Shown here in pieces: positions 24,970 through 32,071 of a stretch of DNA of 49,883 nucleotides. Made by a program: the position numbers and the translations under genes. The notes under the pieces are model-generated. The model ran no database searches. It was not told where the DNA came from and was given only the letters and a program-made list of their open reading frames with translations. The DNA is from a virus: positions 1 through 49,883 of IMG/VR virus record IMGVR_UViG_3300033141_005088, one strand, 5' to 3'. Each line of letters opens with the position of its first letter. Within the stretch, counting starts at the first letter, position 1.

Positions 24970-27257
24970 GTGAACCAAACGTAATAAGTGTAAAAAGTCC
25001 ATTAAAGCTAGTAGTTACGAAAGAAATAAATGGGTTATGGTATGCTGACTTAAATATAGAAAGCGATGATTATATAGAGAATGAGTGCTATGTAGAATTT
25101 GACGGTGAGCTCTATATTGTTAAGAAAATAGATAAGATAAAAGATGGCGAAGGAAATTTTTATTTCAAAGTTCGGCTTGAGCACTTAATGACAGAACTCA
25201 ACGATTGGACTATTGAAAGTTTTGATAAGAATAATATTACTGCAGAAGATTATTTAGATTTTGTTTTGGCTGGAACTACCTGGAGCAAAGGCACTGTTGC
25301 AAACTTAGGTACAGAAAATGTCAATAGCGATAGACGGATTACAGTACTTGAAGCTATTAGCAGAGGAGTAAAGGTTTTTGGCGGAGAGTTATATTTTAAT
25401 CAAGATAGAACAGTTGATTGGAAGTCTACTATTGGAACATCCACAAAAGTACAAATCAGATATGACAAAAATAGCAATTATATTGAAAGAAAACAAGATA
25501 CAAGTAAGTTAGTAACAAGACTATATCCGTATGGAGAAGACAATATTACAATTAACACCAAAATATTAGAAAATTGTGATAAGCCTGCTAATTGGGAAAC
25601 AACAGATGAAGAAAATTTTGCTAAATCTCCTGACAGCAATGATAAAAAACAAGGGTCTGCTTGTATTAAGATAGATGCTACGATGACTAATTCGTTGAAT
25701 GATATAATTAGTAGAGATTTAGGTGCTGGGTCAGAGATAGATTTAAGCAGTTATACAAAAATAAAATTCTTTATAAAAGCCTCTCGTACTGGAACAAATC
25801 TACAAATAGGAATAGGCGAATCAGCTTGGAATGACAATACACATAATATTAATATAACTACAGCAGATGAATGGCAGGAAGAAGAATGGGATATTTCAGG
25901 TATTGCAGATGCTGATAAAGATGCAATTAGATATATAGGACTAAAATGCACAAATGCAGATGCCGCAAATACTATTAGGCTTGATTATATAAGAGCTTTT
26001 AACGGTGAGATATATCTGGAAAGCGCTCATATAAATGACTATAAAAATCCTAAAGAAGTTGCATTGTTTACTACTTTTAGTGATGCTGATGAGTTAAAAG
26101 CATATGCTCAAGATTATTTGGATTTGTATGATACTCCTATCTATAGCTATAAAGTTAATATTGTTGATTTGTCAGTTATGCCGACTTGGACAAATGAAGA
26201 AATTAATCTGGGTGATACAGTTAGAGTTTACGATGCAGATTTAGGATTAAATGTAGACTGTAGAGTTAAGAAGATTGTAAAAGATTTGTTAGACCCTACA
26301 AAAATACAATTAGAACTAACAAATAGTATAGAAAATGCGGCTTACTCGCTTGCAAACTATTATCAGAAGTTAGGCTACTCAATGCCGTTTCATAATGATG
26401 ATAGAGTTGTAAATGCGGCTTCTGTTAGGATAGGTTATTTAGCTTCATCTGTAATTAGAACAGGTTCTATATTTGCTAACCATTACAACCAACTTCGAAA
26501 TGTATGGCAAATGAATTGGCAAGATAGCTTAGATAGCAGTTATCCTTTGGAATGCGAGTTTTTTATGCCTAAAAATGTAGACGAGATTAAGTCTTGCTGG
26601 GTTCATATAGTTGGTAGGAATTTTAGAGCTTATAGCAAAGGTGCGGCTTCTGGTGGCGGGCAGACTTCAAGTGCAGGCGGTGGGCAAACAACATCTAGTG
26701 GTAGTTCTCATGACCATACTGTAAGTGGACAGACTGCAGAAAGTAGTGGAGCGCATGACCATGATGTAATTTATGATTTAACTGGTACATCTGACCAAAC
26801 CGACAATGACGTCTATGGTATAAGTGGTGAAACTTCTGGTCATACTCATGCTTCAGGTAGTTATAAAGCAGCTGACCATTATCATCAATATTATTGGACG
26901 CACTCAACAGGAGCTTCTGGCGGCCATTCACATCCTGTAACAGGTACAACTTCATCTTCAGAAAGTTCACATACTCATACAGTATCAAACCATACACATA
27001 CAGTATCAGACCATACGCATAATTTAGTTTTTGGAATTTATGAATCTACAGACCCTACAGGAGTTAACGTGTATGTAGATGATGGAGATGGTTATGGAAG
27101 TTCAGTAGCTTCAGACGATAGTCCAGTTGCGATAGATGTGAATATTGCAAGTGAACTTACTACGGTTTCTGGATGGAAGAAAATAAAAATAACTTCAACT
27201 AGACTTGGAAGAGTATCAGTTGCAGTAATTATGGATTTAACATTATCAAGTATTTGA
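24966..27257 (+). CDS. Tail-associated hub/endopeptidase-like protein with sugar-binding and HxH fiber domains
   Basis: 763 residues. About 1-195 and 345-470 form the prophage-tail/gp27-like hub (LYIVKKIDKIKDGEGNFYFK; INLGDTVRVYDADLGLNVDC). At about 197-340 a beta-sandwich is inserted, paralogous to the protein at 23366. From about 560 to 690 there is a Ser/Gly/His-rich stretch with many HxH motifs (SSHDHTVSGQ, SGHTHASG, SHTHTVSNHTHTVSDHTH), as in metal-knitted fiber tips. A small beta domain ends it. It should sit at the tail tip; no clear catalytic peptidase motif is visible. Confidence 0.8.
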   Translation: MSEPNVISVKSPLKLVVTKEINGLWYADLNIESDDYIENECYVEFDGELYIVKKIDKIKDGEGNFYFKVRLEHLMTELNDWTIESFDKNNITAEDYLDFVLAGTTWSKGTVANLGTENVNSDRRITVLEAISRGVKVFGGELYFNQDRTVDWKSTIGTSTKVQIRYDKNSNYIERKQDTSKLVTRLYPYGEDNITINTKILENCDKPANWETTDEENFAKSPDSNDKKQGSACIKIDATMTNSLNDIISRDLGAGSEIDLSSYTKIKFFIKASRTGTNLQIGIGESAWNDNTHNINITTADEWQEEEWDISGIADADKDAIRYIGLKCTNADAANTIRLDYIRAFNGEIYLESAHINDYKNPKEVALFTTFSDADELKAYAQDYLDLYDTPIYSYKVNIVDLSVMPTWTNEEINLGDTVRVYDADLGLNVDCRVKKIVKDLLDPTKIQLELTNSIENAAYSLANYYQKLGYSMPFHNDDRVVNAASVRIGYLASSVIRTGSIFANHYNQLRNVWQMNWQDSLDSSYPLECEFFMPKNVDEIKSCWVHIVGRNFRAYSKGAASGGGQTSSAGGGQTTSSGSSHDHTVSGQTAESSGAHDHDVIYDLTGTSDQTDNDVYGISGETSGHTHASGSYKAADHYHQYYWTHSTGASGGHSHPVTGTTSSSESSHTHTVSNHTHTVSDHTHNLVFGIYESTDPTGVNVYVDDGDGYGSSVASDDSPVAIDVNIASELTTVSGWKKIKITSTRLGRVSVAVIMDLTLSSI

Positions 27258-27270
27258 GAAGGGAGATAAA

Positions 27271-27468
27271 ATGAGATTGAATAAATTAGTAAAAATATTA
27301 GTAATAGTTATTGCAGTCTTAGTTATTTGTGTTGGATTTTTGTCTTATACTAATATAGAAAAATCTAACAAAATACATCATTTATCGTGGTGGATAAGTA
27401 GAGATACTGCCACAATCAATGATTTATTGGAAAAATTGAATAATTTAGAAAATAATGTTCAAAAGTAA
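27271..27468 (+). CDS. Small membrane protein with coiled coil, 65 aa
   Basis: Strong AAGGGAGATAAA site. One transmembrane segment near residues 8-26 (ILVIVIAVLVICVGFLSYT) after a basic start, then a helical tail ending LLEKLNNLENNVQK. The topology should be N-in. It is the first gene of the lysis-proximal block, so it may help holin or spanin-like functions, but no family is recognised. Confidence 0.65.
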   Translation: MRLNKLVKILVIVIAVLVICVGFLSYTNIEKSNKIHHLSWWISRDTATINDLLEKLNNLENNVQK

Positions 27469-27492
27469 AATTTTTAATAGAAAGGAGACAAA

Positions 27493-27729
27493 ATGAATGA
27501 TGATAAGATAATTTTTGAAGGGAAACTGGAAGTCCCAAAAGAATTTGGCTCTATAATGACAAAAGAGGAAATTAAAAGTATGGTAATTAATAAAATTGTT
27601 AGAAAAGTTGATAGAGCTCTTAGAGACGCAAGTGCCGAAAATAAGAATATAAAGATTAAATTAGATATTGTAGCTATTGATGATACAGGCAAAAAAACTG
27701 ATTTGCTATCTAAAGTTAAGGAGAAATAA
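27493..27729 (+). CDS. Hypothetical protein, 78 aa
   Basis: AGAAAGGAGACAAA precedes the ATG. The product is charged, with a predicted beta-helix-beta plan: IIFEGKLEVPKEF, a helix EEIKSMVINKIVRKVDRALR, then IKIKLDIVAIDD. No Cys, no membrane segment. The stop overlaps the next ATG. Role unknown; it lies between tail and lysis genes and could be a tail accessory. Confidence 0.65.
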   Translation: MNDDKIIFEGKLEVPKEFGSIMTKEEIKSMVINKIVRKVDRALRDASAENKNIKIKLDIVAIDDTGKKTDLLSKVKEK

Positions 27730-27923
27730 TGGCTAAAAAAGAGAATGAAAGAAGAAAAACAAAAGATAAAAAGATAGAAAAGTTACCGGATATTAAAATT
27801 GAGATTACGGTGACTCCAGATGTAATAAAATGGAAAGCGAATGTTGACAGTATTGCGATGATTTTTTATTTGACACGAGTTATTCACTTCATCAATAAAG
27901 AACTGGACAAAGGGAAGGAGTAA
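27729..27923 (+). CDS. Hypothetical basic protein, 64 aa
   Basis: ATG overlaps the previous stop (TAATGG). A very basic N-terminus (KKENERRKTKDKKIEKL) leads to beta strand IKIEITVTPDVIKWKA and a helix MIFYLTRVIHFINKELDKG. Coupled translation with both neighbours suggests joint function. No family is recognised. Confidence 0.62.
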   Translation: MAKKENERRKTKDKKIEKLPDIKIEITVTPDVIKWKANVDSIAMIFYLTRVIHFINKELDKGKE

Positions 27924-27924
27924 T

Positions 27925-28164
27925 ATGAACAGCCAATTACAAAAAGTTGCCGAGATGATTAAGAAAACATTTCATACAAAAGAACAAGAAGATTGCTTTG
28001 ACGGATGTATTCTTTATGTTGAAGAACATTGCGCCGATGCTAGACTAATATGCATGAAGCAATTAGAGGAGAAATTTGACAAAATCGATAAAAAACTTGA
28101 TAATATTGATAGATGCACTCAGGAAATTAAGAAAGTAGTAGGTATAAATGGTAACGACTCATGA
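27925..28164 (+). CDS. Cys-containing helical protein, 79 aa
   Basis: GGGAAGGAGTAAT precedes the ATG, one base after the previous stop. The middle has four Cys (CFDGCILYVEEHC, ARLICMKQL), and the C-terminal half is a coiled coil (LEEKFDKIDKKLDNIDRCTQ). It may form disulphide or metal-linked oligomers. It overlaps the XhlA-like gene start. Function unknown. Confidence 0.62.
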   Translation: MNSQLQKVAEMIKKTFHTKEQEDCFDGCILYVEEHCADARLICMKQLEEKFDKIDKKLDNIDRCTQEIKKVVGINGNDS

Positions 28165-28327
28165 AAAACGAATCAGAGATTTAGAGAGAAGAGTATTAAG
28201 GTTAGAAAAATGGCAGATTAAAATAGCTATTTATTGCTCCATTGCCTATTTAGTACTTAGTACCATCATAATATGGCTAATTACATGGAGTCTAAATAGG
28301 TTAGCCGAGAAATTGTTAGGAGGCTGA
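28148..28327 (+). CDS. XhlA-like lysis accessory protein, 59 aa
   Basis: ATG at 28148 with AGTAGGTATAA upstream. The N-terminus is a basic coiled coil (KRIRDLERRVLRLEKWQIK), the C-terminal half a transmembrane helix (IAIYCSIAYLVLSTIIIWLI) with a short tail. That is the architecture of Bacillus XhlA, which works with holin and endolysin. The gene is directly before the endolysin. The call rests on architecture and place, not strong sequence identity. Confidence 0.65.
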   Translation: MVTTHEKRIRDLERRVLRLEKWQIKIAIYCSIAYLVLSTIIIWLITWSLNRLAEKLLGG

Positions 28328-28332
28328 TAAAT

Positions 28333-30006
28333 ATGTTTAAAGATTTTACAGTATTTCAAATTCATACTCCCAATCGAGTTGCATCTATGTACTTTGGCGG
28401 GTTCTATTATAAGTTTAAAGGAGATTATCCCAGTGGGACTTATGAAGAAATAAAACATTTTCTTCTCAACACATCTGCAAAAGATAAAGTTTATACTGTA
28501 CCTTTTACTTTACGTGATGCAATAAGACAAGCTAAACAATATAGCATGAAGTTAGTAATCGGTATGAATGAAGTAATGCGTGAAAATATTCCTCTAGTAC
28601 CACCAGAACACTTTGGTTTAGTTGCTGGAATTTTAGCAGATATTTTAATAGAAAATGGATTTAACGATACTAATGCGGCATTAAATTTAATCAATGAACC
28701 TTGTGAAAGGTGGAAATTGCATGAAATGGGATATGTGCAGTACTGCTATAGAACTAATGATTATGTAAAGGGCAGACTTCCTTTAATTATTTCAAATGAA
28801 GAATATCATCGTTGGAATGAAAGAATAATTTTTGAACAAACAGCTAATATTCCACAAAGGATTTGGGGGGTACACCACCTATCAAGCCTGGATAAGGGTA
28901 TGAAAAATGTAGTATATGCAAAAACTCAAGCGAACGAGTGGAAAGTTCCAATTATATGCAACGAAGGTGGAAGTTGGTTTAAAAGCTATCATTCTGAAGA
29001 AGGACATAATATAAATGTTGAGTTGCTTCATAAGTGCAAGAGATATAACTATTTAGGCTTTGGAATTTGCCTAAACGACGTTAATCAAGCAGGTAGAGAA
29101 ATATGGCCATGCTTAGGTTATAGAATTTGGAGTAACGATTATTCAAAGATTTTATCTCAAACTAACTGGGATAAGTTTAAAAACGAGATAAAAAAGTATT
29201 GGAAAGGAGAAACAGTGTCAAAAGACAGAGTTATAAAGCTTTCCACCCCTGCAATGGAAGGCGAGGATGTAAAGAAAATTGAAAATAAATTAAGAGAACT
29301 GGGTTTTGATATAAAGGCCAACTCAAGGTACGAAAGTGACGATTATTATGCTGTTAGAGTATTTCAGAGAGAAACTAAAATCACTATTGATGGGATAGTT
29401 GGGCCGCAGACAAAAGGAAAATTAGAAGAAACAACTGTAGATAATTTTTATCCGGAAGTCTTTAAAAATATATATGAGAAGAAAGATTATTCTATAGAAG
29501 CTGTAGATTATTTTTTGTCTGAATATGCTCATCCAAATCTTTTAGGACACGGAAAATATTTTAAGCAGGCTGAAGAAGAAACAGGAATCCCTGTTGAGTG
29601 GCAACTGGCTAACGGCATGCAGGAAAGCGGGGTTGCTGATTCTACGGGTAGGGTACTTTTAGGAAATAGCTATTATGGAAGAGAATGGAAAAATCTCTAT
29701 GGTTGGGCGATTACTGATAGCGGACCTCTATCTCAGGGCAGATTTGAAACTTATAGAGACTGCATATTAATCGTTACACATAAAATTAAGGATTTATTTT
29801 TAGAACCTAATAATTGGCGATATGCGGGAGACCATATATTCGGAATTGAAAAATATTATTCTACAGCTCCATATAATGCGATTAATAAAGCTAAGTGGTA
29901 CAGATTTATATGTGAATTTCTGGATAAAGGAATTAAAACAAAAATGCCCGAATACGTGGAAGATTTAGTTCCGATTTTGAGTGAATATTTTATAAGGAGG
30001 GATTAA
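28333..30006 (+). CDS. Three-domain endolysin: glycosidase-like barrel, PG-binding domain, glucosaminidase-like domain
   Basis: 557 residues after TTAGGAGGCTGATAAAT. About 1-290 looks like a clan-A TIM-barrel glycosidase: LNLINEP supplies the acid/base Glu after strand 4, and PIICNEGG the nucleophile Glu on strand 7. About 300-365 is a PG_binding_1 module (AMEGEDVKKIENKLRELGFD, GIVGPQTKGKLEE). About 380-540 resembles GH73 glucosaminidase (EETGIPVEWQLANGMQESGV). It should cut the peptidoglycan glycan strand and perhaps another cell-wall sugar. No signal peptide, so holin-dependent. Confidence 0.82.
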   Translation: MFKDFTVFQIHTPNRVASMYFGGFYYKFKGDYPSGTYEEIKHFLLNTSAKDKVYTVPFTLRDAIRQAKQYSMKLVIGMNEVMRENIPLVPPEHFGLVAGILADILIENGFNDTNAALNLINEPCERWKLHEMGYVQYCYRTNDYVKGRLPLIISNEEYHRWNERIIFEQTANIPQRIWGVHHLSSLDKGMKNVVYAKTQANEWKVPIICNEGGSWFKSYHSEEGHNINVELLHKCKRYNYLGFGICLNDVNQAGREIWPCLGYRIWSNDYSKILSQTNWDKFKNEIKKYWKGETVSKDRVIKLSTPAMEGEDVKKIENKLRELGFDIKANSRYESDDYYAVRVFQRETKITIDGIVGPQTKGKLEETTVDNFYPEVFKNIYEKKDYSIEAVDYFLSEYAHPNLLGHGKYFKQAEEETGIPVEWQLANGMQESGVADSTGRVLLGNSYYGREWKNLYGWAITDSGPLSQGRFETYRDCILIVTHKIKDLFLEPNNWRYAGDHIFGIEKYYSTAPYNAINKAKWYRFICEFLDKGIKTKMPEYVEDLVPILSEYFIRRD

Positions 30007-30081
30007 TCCTGGCGAGTTAGCCTGATTGGTAGCAGGTGAGTAGAAGGTCGCCGAGCCATAATACGAAACCACCGTCAGGAT
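30006..30081 (+). ncRNA. Candidate structured RNA between endolysin and holin
   Basis: The gap folds on paper into a closed element: ATCCTGGCG (30006-30014) pairs with CGTCAGGAT (30073-30081) with one G-U. Inside, CCTG (30021-30024) and CAGG (30033-30036) close the loop ATTGGTAG, very like a tRNA D-arm. An alternative GGCGA/TCGCC pairing (30011-30015 with 30048-30052) would compete with the outer stem. There is no T-arm or CCA, so it is not a normal tRNA. The holin ribosome site follows. Confidence 0.45.
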
Positions 30082-30106
30082 GTAAATTTACTTAAGGAGG
30101 TGAATT

Positions 30107-30367
30107 ATGGAATTTGAAAGTATTTTTATACAGGCTTTCATAGGATTTGCAGGAATACCGGCAGTTGTAGGGATTGTAGACCTTATAAAAGACATAAAGG
30201 ATTTCGGCAAATACAATAGACTTGTATCACTATTCTTTGCAATGCTCTTTAATATAGGCGGCGCAGTCCTATTTATAGGCACAGATTTAAAAACTATAGT
30301 TTCTGCTGCTGGTGTAGGATTACTCGTTAGCCTCGCTGCAAATGGCTATTATGACGTGAATAAATAA
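30107..30367 (+). CDS. Holin
   Basis: 86 residues; TAAGGAGGTGAATT ribosome site. Two or three hydrophobic segments: about 6-24 (FIQAFIGFAGIPAVVGIV), 38-58 (RLVSLFFAMLFNIGGAVLFI) and 62-80 (IVSAAGVGLLVSLAANG), with charged turns between. Size, topology and the place after the endolysin fit a phage holin that releases the lysin. Family class cannot be fixed by eye. Confidence 0.8.
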   Translation: MEFESIFIQAFIGFAGIPAVVGIVDLIKDIKDFGKYNRLVSLFFAMLFNIGGAVLFIGTDLKTIVSAAGVGLLVSLAANGYYDVNK

Positions 30368-30409
30368 GTTGGTCAAGATACTATTATAATTGAATATGCT
30401 GCCTGCCTT

Positions 30410-30447
30410 GGGAGTGGGTACTATGTATCTGCTCCCTCTAATTTTTA
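30410..30447 (+). terminator. Intrinsic terminator of the late operon
   Basis: An 11-bp stem with wobbles, GGGAGTGGGTA (30410-30420) and TATCTGCTCCC (30426-30436), with a 5-base loop, is followed by TCTAATTTTT. It should end the structural transcript after the holin. Confidence 0.7.
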
Positions 30448-30471
30448 AGAACTTTAAGGAAACTTGAAAAG

Positions 30472-30657
30472 ATGAGTGACCCAGAACTTACAGAATACAG
30501 AATTAAAGCAATCGGACGAGAGAGTTCTCATAGAAAACTTGATGAAAAGCTCCAGAAGATTTTTGTTCAGCTCCTTGAAACAATAGGTCAAGAGTTCGAG
30601 TCCTTTGAATACTACAAGTATTATAAGAAAAACTCAGCTAGAAAGAAGAGAAAATAG
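30472..30657 (+). CDS. Small hypothetical protein convergent with SNF2 gene, 61 aa
   Basis: ATG preceded by AAGGAAACTTGAAAAG. Helical and charged (KLDEKLQKIFVQLLETIGQE), ending in a basic tail KKNSARKKRK. It lies beyond the late terminator and overlaps the convergent SNF2-like gene by 24 bases. No promoter is visible. It may be expressed by read-through; function unknown. Confidence 0.45.
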   Translation: MSDPELTEYRIKAIGRESSHRKLDEKLQKIFVQLLETIGQEFESFEYYKYYKKNSARKKRK

Positions 30658-32028
30658 AAAGTCCTTATAGTCCCTCACAACTAAAGAACTTCTACCAAGC
30701 TGAAAGAGTTCCTCAAAAACCTCCATCTTCTTCAAAAGAAGCTTTTCTATTTTCTCTTCTATAGTTTCTTTTACAAGGAGTTCAACTATTGTAACGGGAA
30801 GCTTTTGACCAATCCTGTGAAGCCGGTCTTGAGCTTGAGTATTAATAGCTGGAACCCAAGCCTTATCAAGAAAGATAGCAATTGAAGCTGCTGTTAAGGT
30901 AAGGCCTTGACCTCCTACTTGAATTGTTGCAAGGAAAACTTTGCACTGAGGGTCTTCTTGAAATCTTCTTACTGAACGGTCTCGGCTTTCCCGGCGAGTA
31001 TTGCCAGTTAGCACCTCACAATCGTATCCCAAATCTGAAAGGACGTTAGCAAGACTGCGAATAGCTTTCGCAAACTGAGAAAATATTACAACTTTTTGTT
31101 CTCCAATTCCCTCAAGAATTTCGGTTACTGCGTTTACTTTGACCCCTCTTAGATATTCTGGTTCCTCTACCATCAATCTCGGGTCTATTAGAATCTGTTT
31201 GAGGCGGGTAATCTGAGCTATTACAACAGCCGCTGAAACACGTTCTTTCTCGGAGAGTTCTACGTACATATTCTCTACCATCTCCCGATAAATTTTTTTC
31301 TGTTTAAAAGGCATCTCAAGCCAAATCTGCTGGATAGTTTTCTTGGGAAGTTCTTTGAGAACTTCGCTCTTCAACCGTCTTAAGCAAAAAGCCTTTAGTT
31401 CTCTCTTCAATACTTCTGCCATTCCTGGGAGAAGATTTCCTACTTCCCAAGCAAACCCGTTATAAAAAACAAAACAATACCTTCCTACAAATCTCCAGTA
31501 ACTTCGGTACTCTCTCTTCTCAGGAAAGAGAACCCGAAGTAAACTCCAAAGTTCATCAGGCCGATTGAGGATTGGTGTTCCGGTAAGAAGGTACAAATTT
31601 TGGATACTTTTAAGCCTGCTGAGCCGAAAGGCGCTTTTTGTAACTTTTGCTCGTCGGTTCTTTATACGATGAGCTTCATCTATTATAACTGTATCCCAGT
31701 TTATTCTCAGAATATCCTCAATCTGAATCCTAAAGCCTTCAAAGTGAATAATAACAACATCTGAACCGGAATTGATTTGAGAGATTCTTGCAGCCCTGCC
31801 TCCTTCAACTACTTGAGTTCTATATTGAGGAGCCCATTGGTTGAACTCAAGCTCCCAAAACCACTTTACAGAGTTTGGACAAATAACAAGAACCCTCTTG
31901 GCTTGAACTCTCCTGCAAGCAACCACTGCTTGACAGGTCTTCCCAACCCCCATATCATCACAAAGAAGAGCTCTCCTGGTTTTTACCAGGAACTGAACAC
32001 CCTCTGTTTGGTATTGATATAGCTTCAT
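30634..32028 (-). CDS. SNF2-family (DEAD/H-like) helicase
   Basis: 464 residues starting YQYQTEGVQFLVKTRRALLC with Walker A DDMGVGKT, DEAH box (IDEAHRIKN), LTGTP, and the C-terminal lobe with VVIFSQFAKAI, LTGNTRRESRD, GGQGLTLTAAS and QAQDRLHRIGQ. All helicase motifs are intact. Phage SNF2 proteins translocate on double-stranded DNA and may help replication, recombination or removal of host proteins. Last gene of the leftward replication block, with no clear terminator after it. Confidence 0.93.
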   Translation of the reverse strand: MKLYQYQTEGVQFLVKTRRALLCDDMGVGKTCQAVVACRRVQAKRVLVICPNSVKWFWELEFNQWAPQYRTQVVEGGRAARISQINSGSDVVIIHFEGFRIQIEDILRINWDTVIIDEAHRIKNRRAKVTKSAFRLSRLKSIQNLYLLTGTPILNRPDELWSLLRVLFPEKREYRSYWRFVGRYCFVFYNGFAWEVGNLLPGMAEVLKRELKAFCLRRLKSEVLKELPKKTIQQIWLEMPFKQKKIYREMVENMYVELSEKERVSAAVVIAQITRLKQILIDPRLMVEEPEYLRGVKVNAVTEILEGIGEQKVVIFSQFAKAIRSLANVLSDLGYDCEVLTGNTRRESRDRSVRRFQEDPQCKVFLATIQVGGQGLTLTAASIAIFLDKAWVPAINTQAQDRLHRIGQKLPVTIVELLVKETIEEKIEKLLLKKMEVFEELFQLGRSSLVVRDYKDFLFSLLSS

Positions 32029-32071
32029 ATAATCCTCTTAAAAAGATTTTATTGTGTATGTCTTGTCCTTC

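Noticed and set aside
25751-26997. Antisense frames in the tail lysin
   Set aside because: They arise from its repetitive Ser/His/Gly codons and the sugar-binding domain; no start signals.
30006-30081. tRNA gene or hammerhead ribozyme
   Set aside because: The D-arm-like hairpin and the 3' stretch CGAAAC...GTC are suggestive, but there is no T-arm, anticodon arm or CCA. The hammerhead strands are missing (no CUGANGA, no stem III between GAAA and GTC).
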